NCBI GenBank assembly: GCA_002377025.1
Contig: DFPA01000050.1
Coordinates: forward strand, 2,817 to 8,329
Direction of reading: 5' to 3'
Origin: Patescibacteria group bacterium UBA3527
GTDB lineage: Bacteria; Patescibacteriota; Minisyncoccia; Phycocordibacterales; UBA918
DNA: 5,513 bases
How positions within the stretch are numbered: the first letter of the stretch is position 1; every line of letters begins with the position of its first letter. Below are positions 1 to 4,684 of this stretch, one piece after another. The notes under the pieces are model-generated. The model worked only from the letters and a program-made list of their open reading frames with translations. It was not told the origin of the DNA and made no database searches. Position numbers and translations under genes: made by a program.

Positions 1-912
1 ACAGTCGCGGTCGTAACCATGTCTGATTCAGGCGGTTCAACCGGACGTTTACGCGATGAATTTGGTCAACTGCCTATGGGTGACGTACGTATGGCTCTCG
101 TCGCTCTCGCTCGTGAGTCGAATGACCAAGACCAACTCCTTCGCTCACTTTTCTTGCACCGCTTCAACAAAGGAAAGGGGCTTGTCGGACACAACTTCGG
201 TAACTTACTAATAGTAGCTCTTACGGAAATTATTGGTGATGAAGCCAGTGCAGTTGAGGCAGCTTCGCGTCTGCTGGAAATCCACGGCAAAGTTCTTCCT
301 GTAACCACCGACCAAGTACACCTAGTGGCAGAGTATGATGACGGAAAAGTAGTAAAAGGTGAACATAGAATAGATGAACCTCCGAAAAACAGAAGAGGTA
401 AAAGAATCATCAACCTTAGGAGTGAACCTCAAGGCAAAATTACCAACATTGCAGAACGTGCCATTTTGTCTGCAGACCTGATTGTACTCGGCCCGGGTGA
501 CCTTTACTCCAGTCTTATTTCCATACTCGTGATCGACGGAGTAAGTGAGGCAATCAGAAAATCAAGCGGTAAATTTTTGTATAACGTCAACCTTATGACT
601 CGCATGGGACAGACCGATAATTTTACCTTGTTTGATCATGTGACGGAGGTAGCAAAGTACACTGGACGTGAGCCTGATTTCGTAAGTTTCAACACTGCCC
701 CAATAGACGGCAGTCTATTGGGGCAATACGAAACCGAATTTCAATACCCGGTCAAAGACGATGGTAAAGAAATAACAGGAGAAAAGATCAAGCTAGACCT
801 ACTAAGTCAAAAAATCGGAAGACAAAGAAACGGCGATAAAATAAAACGTTCTTTGGTGCGTAACGATAGTGAGAAATTTGCTCAAATGATTCTTAAAATC
901 CTAAGCCGGTAG
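1..912 (+). CDS. yvcK: YvcK/CofD-like UDP-sugar-binding protein (gluconeogenesis factor), 5' partial
   Basis: The reading frame is open from base 1. The first ATG at 19 is not the true start: the six codons before it (TVAVVT) continue the conserved strand that precedes the family's DSGGSTGRLR loop. 303 codons are visible before TAG; typical members are a little over 300 residues, so only the N-terminal GGGTG-type nucleotide loop should be missing. Motifs seen, in visible-codon numbering: SDSGGSTGRLR (8-18), GDVR (27-30), HNFGNLL (64-70), GKVLPVTT (96-103), ADLIVLGPGDLYSS (158-171) and YNVNLMTRMGQT (194-205). The order and spacing match YvcK rather than the archaeal F420 enzyme CofD. In Bacillus the protein binds UDP-GlcNAc and is needed on gluconeogenic carbon sources and for normal cell shape; it is cytoplasmic and not known to be an enzyme. 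The C-terminal LVRNDSEKFAQ segment is also typical. The role in this organism is inferred from the family. Confidence 0.93.
   Translation, partial: TVAVVTMSDSGGSTGRLRDEFGQLPMGDVRMALVALARESNDQDQLLRSLFLHRFNKGKGLVGHNFGNLLIVALTEIIGDEASAVEAASRLLEIHGKVLPVTTDQVHLVAEYDDGKVVKGEHRIDEPPKNRRGKRIINLRSEPQGKITNIAERAILSADLIVLGPGDLYSSLISILVIDGVSEAIRKSSGKFLYNVNLMTRMGQTDNFTLFDHVTEVAKYTGREPDFVSFNTAPIDGSLLGQYETEFQYPVKDDGKEITGEKIKLDLLSQKIGRQRNGDKIKRSLVRNDSEKFAQMILKILSR
696..725 (+). repeat. Perfect 13-bp inverted repeat inside yvcK
   Basis: Bases 696-708 are exactly complementary to 713-725, leaving the 4-base loop GGCA. The core reads GCCCCAATAGAC on the left and GTCTATTGGGGC on the right. It spans visible codons 232-242 (TAPIDGSLLGQ) of yvcK. 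There is no T-run after it, so it is not an ordinary intrinsic terminator. Its function is unknown. Confidence 0.8.
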
Positions 913-943
913 TCAAAACCTTACATACATATTAAGTATACCT

Positions 944-962
944 AAAGCAGTGGATGTGCTTT
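944..962 (+). terminator. Weak candidate terminator after yvcK
   Basis: AAAGCA (944-949) can pair with TGCTTT (957-962) around a 7-base loop, 31 bases after the yvcK stop. The stem is short and the following T-run poor, so this is only a possible transcript end. It is the best simple hairpin directly behind yvcK. Confidence 0.25.
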
Positions 963-980
963 GAGATTTACAAGCGTTTC

Positions 981-1000
981 CTACCATCATATGGTGATAG
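981..1000. repeat. 20-bp near-palindrome upstream of the rpsO promoter
   Basis: CTACCATCATATGGTGATAG is nearly its own reverse complement: C984/A997 mismatch and T987/G994 form a wobble. Within it, ACCAT (983-987) and ATGGT (991-995) form a perfect 5-bp hairpin. It lies 9 bases before the -35 box at 1010. It could be a protein-binding site or the base of a yvcK transcript end; nothing seen separates these. Confidence 0.35.
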
Positions 1001-1009
1001 AAATGTGGG

Positions 1010-1038
1010 TTGATTTTTCGCACTATTTATGCTATAGT
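1010..1038 (+). promoter_or_regulatory. Sigma-70-type promoter for rpsO
   Basis: The -35 box TTGATT (1010-1015) is followed by a 17-base spacer and the -10 box TATAGT (1033-1038). TG at 1030-1031 one base before the -10 makes it an extended -10 (TGCTATAGT). This is the best promoter in the window. Transcription should start near 1045, giving an rpsO leader of about 82 bases. Confidence 0.8.
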
Positions 1039-1044
1039 AACTCA

Positions 1045-1126
1045 ACCTTCGCGGGTAATAACGAGACTCATCGAGCGTAGTTTCATACTATGTATCTAGC
1101 ATCGAAGGGCTCACCTTCATATCTAT
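1045..1126 (+). promoter_or_regulatory. Structured rpsO leader, candidate S15 autoregulatory RNA
   Basis: From the predicted transcript start, CCTTCG (1046-1051) pairs perfectly with CGAAGG (1103-1108) and closes a long stem. Inside it are CGA/TCG (1062-1064 with 1071-1073) and a longer helix, 1075-1081 with 1087-1093, which includes two G-U pairs flanking a C-G pair. The whole is a three-way junction, the general shape of the S15 site in 16S rRNA and of known S15 leader mRNAs in other bacteria. A second CCTTC at 1114-1118 can pair instead with GAAGG 1104-1108, forming a local hairpin that ends 8 bases before the start codon. The two folds exclude each other. The fold was done by hand; the regulatory role is inference. 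Confidence 0.45.
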
Positions 1127-1393
1127 ATGTTAAGCAAAAGACAGAAAGCTAACGCAATGAAGGATGTGCAGAGACATGATAGTGACACCGGTTCACCGGA
1201 ATCACAGGTGGCTATCCTCACAAGGAGAATCAACGAACTCTCGACACATCTTCGAAAAAACGCGAAAGATTTTCACTCACGCCGAGGGCTACTGCAAATG
1301 GTTGCCAATCGTCGCAAGCATTTAAAGTACTTGGAACGCAAAGACCGTAAAGCCTACGAGGCTCTGCTCAAGAAACTCGGCCTAAAGAAGTAG
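1127..1393 (+). CDS. rpsO: 30S ribosomal protein S15
   Basis: This is an 88-residue protein, the normal S15 length. S15 is a primary 16S rRNA-binding protein that binds the helix 20-21-22 junction and nucleates the small-subunit platform. The signature runs through DTGSPESQVAILTRRI (20-35) and DFHSRRGLLQMVANRRKHL (48-66). H41, D48 and S51 fall at the same positions as the rRNA-contacting residues of E. coli S15, and the C-terminus LLKKLGLKK is typical. The ATG at 1127 is the only possible start: the frame upstream is closed by TAG at 1097-1099 with no other start codon between, and it puts about 20 residues before DTGS as expected. No Shine-Dalgarno lies at normal distance; the nearest GAAGGG (1104-1109) is 17 bases away and can be paired in a hairpin. 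The gene has its own promoter and terminator. Confidence 0.98.
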   Translation: MLSKRQKANAMKDVQRHDSDTGSPESQVAILTRRINELSTHLRKNAKDFHSRRGLLQMVANRRKHLKYLERKDRKAYEALLKKLGLKK

Positions 1394-1424
1394 TTACTAC
1401 CCCGGTCCATTGACCGGGGGTAAC
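1393..1424 (+). terminator. Intrinsic terminator of rpsO
   Basis: CCCCGGTC (1400-1407) pairs with GACCGGGG (1412-1419) around the loop CATT. After a 2-base bulge (TA, 1398-1399), GTTAC (1393-1397) pairs with GTAAC (1420-1424). The last base of the rpsO stop codon is in the stem. A broken T-rich tail (TGTTTC, then CTTTTT at 1434-1439) follows. The gene spacing supports a transcript end here, though the tail is imperfect. Confidence 0.7.
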
Positions 1425-1451
1425 TGTTTCCGACTTTTTATACTGCGAAGA

Positions 1452-1467
1452 ATTAAAAGCTTTTAAT
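1452..1467. promoter_or_regulatory. Perfect 16-bp palindrome before the NYN gene
   Basis: ATTAAAAGCTTTTAAT equals its own reverse complement with no loop, which favours a DNA site for a dimeric protein over an RNA hairpin. It ends 19 bases before the ATG of the NYN gene and just after a lone TATACT (1439-1444) that resembles a -10 box without a good -35. An operator is possible, but an AT-rich palindrome can also arise by chance. Confidence 0.35.
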
Positions 1468-1486
1468 AAGTTTCAACAAATTAACT

Positions 1487-2065
1487 ATGGGAGTAATAAA
1501 ACACCCTGAGCAAAGAGTGGCGATTCTTATCGATACTCAAAACCTTTATCATAGTGCCAAGAACCTTTACAAAGCCAAAGTCAATTTTGGTGAAGTGGTC
1601 AAAAACTCGCTTGGTAACCGCAAGCTCATTCGGGCGCTAGCGTATGTGGTAAATACTGAAGGTGGTGAAGAGGAAGCCTTCTTTGAAGCCCTAGAAAAGC
1701 TAGGTATCGAAATCAAGACTAAAGACCTGCAGGTATTTTTTGGTGGTGCTAAAAAAGCAGATTGGGACGTTGGCCTCGCAATCGACGCCATCAAATTAGC
1801 TCACAAAGTGGACTCTATCATACTTGCCAGTGGCGATGGTGATTTTGTTCCGCTGGTTGAGTACGTCAAAAGCCAAGGTTGTCAGGTTGAGGCAATTACC
1901 TTTGGCCGTTCCGCATCAGGAAAACTTAGAGAGGCGGTAGACGATTTTATTGACATGGATGAAGATCCCAAAACCTACACCATCGGAAATAGAGCACGTC
2001 GTACGTCTAATCTGCGGAAGCAAATCAAACAAGTTGTCGGCACTGATACGGACGATATGGAGTGA
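1487..2065 (+). CDS. NYN-domain (LabA/DUF88-like) predicted ribonuclease
   Basis: This 192-residue protein consists mainly of a NYN domain, a PIN-like fold that cuts RNA using a cluster of acidic residues and metal ions. Strand one carries VAILIDTQNLY (11-21), with D16 and N19. The middle carries KKADWDVGLAIDAIKLA (89-105), with D94 and D100. The hallmark LASGDGDFVPLVEYV (113-127) supplies D117 and D119, followed by GCQVEAITFG (131-140). All expected acidic positions are present, so it is probably active. A basic tail, about 169-182, could bind RNA. No signal peptide or membrane segment is seen. There is no Shine-Dalgarno before the ATG, which is chosen because the first strand begins ten residues in. 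The gene lies between rpsO and pnp, consistent with a role in RNA processing or decay; substrate and partners are unknown. LabA of cyanobacteria is a remote relative, so a clock role should not be assumed. Confidence 0.85.
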   Translation: MGVIKHPEQRVAILIDTQNLYHSAKNLYKAKVNFGEVVKNSLGNRKLIRALAYVVNTEGGEEEAFFEALEKLGIEIKTKDLQVFFGGAKKADWDVGLAIDAIKLAHKVDSIILASGDGDFVPLVEYVKSQGCQVEAITFGRSASGKLREAVDDFIDMDEDPKTYTIGNRARRTSNLRKQIKQVVGTDTDDME

Positions 2066-2082
2066 ATATAAATTTCCCGTGT

Positions 2083-2115
2083 GGAAAGTCAGTGGCGCAT
2101 GCGACTGACTTTTTC
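2083..2115 (+). terminator. Intrinsic terminator of the NYN gene
   Basis: AAAGTCAGT (2085-2093) is exactly complementary to ACTGACTTT (2104-2112), extended by two G-U pairs, around a 10-base loop. The T-run TTTTT (2110-2114) completes a classical intrinsic terminator 18 bases behind the stop codon. Confidence 0.78.
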
Positions 2116-2138
2116 TTTACACACCTTTAGTGTATAGT
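2105..2138 (+). promoter_or_regulatory. Possible promoter for the small ORF and pnp
   Basis: TATAGT (2133-2138) is the same -10 hexamer as in the rpsO promoter and lies 22 bases before the small ORF. The -35 is unconvincing: TTTACA (2116-2121) is only 11 bases away and CTGACT (2105-2110) is 22 away. A promoter is expected here because a strong terminator precedes it and a strong ribosome binding site follows. Confidence 0.4.
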
Positions 2139-2147
2139 GACCCGCAG

Positions 2148-2154
2148 AAAGGAG
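2148..2154 (+). promoter_or_regulatory. Strong Shine-Dalgarno of the small ORF
   Basis: AAAGGAG ends 6 bases before the ATG at 2161. It is the only consensus-like ribosome binding site at a gene start in this window, and it is the main evidence that the 51-codon ORF behind it is translated. Confidence 0.8.
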
Positions 2155-2160
2155 AGGCTT

Positions 2161-2316
2161 ATGAAAAACTTGATCGATCGTCTCAGTCGATTCTGGAGTT
2201 GGTGCAACCAACTTCTCAAAGACGCAGCCGAATATCACAAACAGCTCGAGGAGGGAACGTGGCAACGTCACTTCCCGGAAAACCCTCGAGGTCTCCCGAA
2301 ACAGAAGAAAGAATAA
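2161..2316 (+). CDS. 51-residue small protein or leader peptide upstream of pnp
   Basis: The frame encodes 51 residues, beginning MKNLIDRLSRFWSWCNQLLK and ending GLPKQKKE. I do not recognise a family. The first 31 residues could form an amphipathic helix with a hydrophobic face (L4, I5, L8, F11, W12, L18, L19). The tail (P39 onward) is proline- and lysine-rich and probably unstructured. Three tryptophans (12, 14, 34) in 51 residues is unusual. It is not a membrane protein by eye. Translation is supported by AAAGGAG at ideal spacing, a TATAGT -10-like box upstream, and exact placement between a terminator and a stable hairpin. The TAA stop lies in the base of that hairpin, so a terminating ribosome would affect its folding. 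It could be a small protein in its own right or a leader peptide affecting pnp. Overlapping frames here (a 106-codon one on the - strand, an 83-codon one on the +) lack such signals. Confidence 0.68.
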   Translation: MKNLIDRLSRFWSWCNQLLKDAAEYHKQLEEGTWQRHFPENPRGLPKQKKE

Positions 2317-2366
2317 CGGAGGCCTCGGGCCAAAACGCTTTTGCGTTTTGGCCCGAGGCCTGTTAT
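2313..2366 (+). terminator. Very stable hairpin between small ORF and pnp (terminator or attenuator)
   Basis: Bases 2320-2338 pair perfectly with 2343-2361 (19 bp, GC-rich lower half) around the loop TTTT. Beyond a 2-base bulge (GG, 2318-2319), ATAAC (2313-2317) pairs with GTTAT (2362-2366), so the small ORF's stop codon is inside the stem. No T-run follows (next bases are CGTTTAGC). It may therefore stall or attenuate transcription, protect the upstream RNA end, or be cut by a double-strand RNase, rather than act as a plain terminator. Confidence 0.65.
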
Positions 2367-2399
2367 CGTTTAGCAATATAAGTGAGGTGGCCGGGCAAG

Positions 2400-2428
2400 T
2401 AGGTTTCAAACTTTGAAATCTGAAGCCT
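2400..2428 (+). promoter_or_regulatory. Second hairpin in the pnp leader, with alternative pairing
   Basis: TTTCA (2404-2408) pairs with TGAAA (2414-2418), and the stem extends outward with two G-U pairs to 2400/2422. Alternatively AGGTTTCA (2401-2408) pairs with TGAAGCCT (2421-2428) with one G-U. The two folds compete for the same 5' strand. The element lies 25 bases or more before the pnp ATG. In E. coli, PNPase represses itself through a hairpin leader cut by RNase III, so a control role here is plausible but unproven. Confidence 0.4.
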
Positions 2429-2453
2429 GAACATCTCTTAAAGTAATAACGAA

Positions 2454-4580
2454 ATGGAGAAAAAAAGTTTTTCGCTGGAGTTGGCGGGCAAGACGATTAC
2501 CGCTGACTTTACCAACCTTACAGAACAAGCTAACGGTTCGGTAATTATCAAAATGGGTGAGACTGCAGTATTGGTGACTGCAGTGATGGGTAGTCGTGAG
2601 AGTGAGCTACCGTACTTTCCCTTGTCGGTAGAATTTGAAGAGAAATTCTATGCAGCAGGTGCCATTCTCGGTAGTCGCTTCGTAAGGCGCGAAGGACGAC
2701 CTAGTGAGGAGGCGGTACTATCTGCTCGTATTATCGACCGCACCATACGCCCACTTTTTGACCATAAGCTTAAGCGTGATGTACAAGTCATCGCTACAGT
2801 ACTTGCTATGGGTGAAGATGATCCGGATGTACTAGGAGTAATCGGTGCATCTCTGGCTCTCTCTGTTTCGGACATACCTTGGGACGGACCGGTGGGTGCC
2901 GTACGTATAGCTGTACAAAAGGAAAGTGGAAATGTACTCATCAATCCCACCTACACCGACCGTGAAATAGACGAACTTTCTCTGGAAGTATTCTCTTGTG
3001 GTAAAGACGGCAAGATAAATATGATTGAAACTGGTGCATACGAGGTGGCCGAAGATGATATTGTTGCTATCTTGGAAGCTGGTACCAAAGTGCACGACAA
3101 GCTTACTGCTTGGCAAAATGAGATAACTGAAGCAGTCGGTAAGGAGAAGGTTACTATTTCTACCACCCCGCTAAGCGATGAGGTTGTCGCTATTTGGGAC
3201 AAGAGTTTCGCGAGCGAGCTTGAAACTGTGTTGTTTAGCAATCGTGCCGGAAAAGACCACATCTATGAACTTAAGGACAAATGGTTCGATGCCTTAAACG
3301 AAAGTGAGTTAGAAGTAGATAAGTCAGTGGCGGGAGATTGGTTTGAGGATAAGGTAGACGAAGCACTTCACCGGGGAGCAATCGAAAATGGCAAGCGTGC
3401 CGACGGCAGAGGAATGGACGAGGTACGAGAACTATACGCTCAAGCGGGAGACATATCACCGGTACTTCACGGTTCGGGTATTTTCTATCGTGGAGGAACT
3501 CATATTTTCACCGCACTAACACTAGGAGGACCTGAGGCTGCACAACTTATAGACACAATGGAGGAGCGTGAAGGGAAGAAACGATACATGCACCATTACA
3601 ACTTCCCGCCATTCTCTGTAGGCGAGACCGGTAGAGTAGGTGGCTTCAATCGCCGTATGATAGGACACGGCGCATTAGCAGAAAAAGCTCTCATGCCTGT
3701 CATCCCTAGCAAAGAAGAATTCCCTTACACTATTCGACTAGTGTCTGAAACGATGTCTTCCAACGGTTCAAGTTCTATGGGGTCAGTGTGTGGCTCGACT
3801 CTCGCACTTATGGACGGAGGCGTACCAATCAAGCGACCGGTAGCTGGTATCGCTTCCGGTCTTATGATGCATGATGAAGACAACTATGTTCTACTTACTG
3901 ACATTCAAGGACCAGAGGATGAGCATGGTGATATGGATTTCAAAGTCGCCGGTACTCGCGAAGGAGTGACAGCAATCCAGATGGATGTGAAAGTGGCCGG
4001 CGTTTCGCCTAAGATTCTAGGTGAGGCACTTGAAAAGGCAAAGGCAGCCAGGCTACATATTCTCGATACTATTGAAAGTACCATAGCAGAACCACGCAAC
4101 AGTATTTCTCCCAGAGCGCCGGAAATTATCACTCTTAATATTGACTCAGAGCAAATTGGCTTAGTTATTGGTTCTGGAGGAAAGACAATAAATAGCATCA
4201 AAGAGAAAACTGGAGTGGACGAAATTACCATCGAAGAAGACGGTACCATATTCATCTCGGGGAAAAATGGCAGTGGCACAACTGCCGCCAAGATGATTGA
4301 AGATTTGACTCGTATCTACGAAGTGGGTGAGGAACTGGAAGTTACCATTTCCAAAATCGCCGACTTTGGAGCGTTTGCTAAAATCGATGAGCAAAATGAA
4401 GGTCTCATACACATCTCTGAAGTGGCACCTTTTAGAATTGAAAAACTTGATAACATTCTAAATGTGGGAGACTTAGTGCCGGTGGTGGTATCTAAGGTAG
4501 AAGACGGAAAAATCGGACTCTCAATAAAACAACGTGATCCTGACTTTGCGAAAAGAAAGGGAGCGAAGGAAGATGAATAG
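2454..4580 (+). CDS. pnp: Polyribonucleotide nucleotidyltransferase (PNPase)
   Basis: This is a complete 708-residue PNPase (E. coli has 711). It degrades RNA 3' to 5' using phosphate, releasing nucleoside diphosphates, and can add tails in reverse; it works as a trimer in the cytoplasm, often with degradosome partners. Domains in order: first RNase PH-like core (about 10-145, with FVRREGRPSEEAVLSARIID 76-95), helical linker (about 240-310), second catalytic core (about 315-545), KH domain (about 555-615, GSGG loop 573-576) and S1 domain (about 623-694). Catalytic features are intact: S439-S441 in NGSSSMGSVCG for phosphate, and D489, D495 and K497 in PEDEHGDMDFK, matching E. coli D486, D492 and K494. 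The ATG at 2454 gives the usual N-terminus (FSLELAGKTI); the Shine-Dalgarno is weak at best (AAAG, 2440-2443). It lies in its own unit behind the small ORF and leader hairpins, and ends in a strong terminator. Confidence 0.98.
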   Translation: MEKKSFSLELAGKTITADFTNLTEQANGSVIIKMGETAVLVTAVMGSRESELPYFPLSVEFEEKFYAAGAILGSRFVRREGRPSEEAVLSARIIDRTIRPLFDHKLKRDVQVIATVLAMGEDDPDVLGVIGASLALSVSDIPWDGPVGAVRIAVQKESGNVLINPTYTDREIDELSLEVFSCGKDGKINMIETGAYEVAEDDIVAILEAGTKVHDKLTAWQNEITEAVGKEKVTISTTPLSDEVVAIWDKSFASELETVLFSNRAGKDHIYELKDKWFDALNESELEVDKSVAGDWFEDKVDEALHRGAIENGKRADGRGMDEVRELYAQAGDISPVLHGSGIFYRGGTHIFTALTLGGPEAAQLIDTMEEREGKKRYMHHYNFPPFSVGETGRVGGFNRRMIGHGALAEKALMPVIPSKEEFPYTIRLVSETMSSNGSSSMGSVCGSTLALMDGGVPIKRPVAGIASGLMMHDEDNYVLLTDIQGPEDEHGDMDFKVAGTREGVTAIQMDVKVAGVSPKILGEALEKAKAARLHILDTIESTIAEPRNSISPRAPEIITLNIDSEQIGLVIGSGGKTINSIKEKTGVDEITIEEDGTIFISGKNGSGTTAAKMIEDLTRIYEVGEELEVTISKIADFGAFAKIDEQNEGLIHISEVAPFRIEKLDNILNVGDLVPVVVSKVEDGKIGLSIKQRDPDFAKRKGAKEDE

Positions 4581-4589
4581 TTGACACAG

Positions 4590-4620
4590 CAAAGACGGCG
4601 CCCCTAGGGCGCCGTCTTTG
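4590..4620. terminator. Strong intrinsic terminator of pnp
   Basis: Bases 4590-4603 pair perfectly with 4607-4620 (14 bp) around the loop CTA; the GC-rich core GACGGCGCCC is flanked by AAA and TTT. It starts 9 bases after the pnp stop. Because the A-run and T-run flank the stem symmetrically it could stop transcription from either side, though no opposing gene is visible. Confidence 0.82.
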
Positions 4621-4633
4621 TGTATGAAAAGCA

Positions 4634-4684
4634 GTGAGAAACAAAAAAACATGCGATACTATCTACTATATATAGATATAGTAT
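4634..4684 (+). promoter_or_regulatory. AT-rich promoter/operator region of the downstream gene
   Basis: Two promoter readings are possible. GTGAGA (4634-4639), 17 bases, TACTAT (4657-4662) would start transcription near 4669. TATAGT (4677-4682), the hexamer used for rpsO, touches the ATG at 4683 and would start transcription near 4689, inside the frame. ATACTAT (4656-4662) and ATAGTAT (4678-4684) form a perfect 7-bp inverted repeat around the palindrome CTATATATAG (4666-4675). This arrangement could be an operator. Confidence 0.45.

Noticed and set aside
66..413. 115-codon - strand frame opposite yvcK
   Set aside because: It is antisense to strongly conserved YvcK motifs and has no supporting signals.
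1410..1444. TTGACC ... TATACT as a promoter for the NYN gene
   Set aside because: Each box is good alone, but the 23-base spacing is too long and TTGACC lies within the rpsO terminator stem.
2130..2381. 83-codon + strand frame overlapping the small ORF
   Set aside because: It starts at the candidate -10 box, has no ribosome binding site and reads through the 19-bp hairpin; the 51-codon frame fits the signals far better.
2089..2409. 106-codon - strand frame across the small ORF and hairpin
   Set aside because: It crosses a terminator, a promoter region and a perfect hairpin, and overlaps a + strand ORF with a strong ribosome binding site; its protein has no recognisable features.
2561..2584. 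Direct repeat GACTGCAGT (2561-2569 and 2576-2584)
   Set aside because: It encodes the conserved PNPase segment ETAVLVTAVM, where the repeated TAV residues explain the repeat.
3905..4291. 128-codon - strand frame inside pnp
   Set aside because: It lies wholly antisense to the conserved catalytic and KH parts of PNPase; the open frame follows from pnp codon use.
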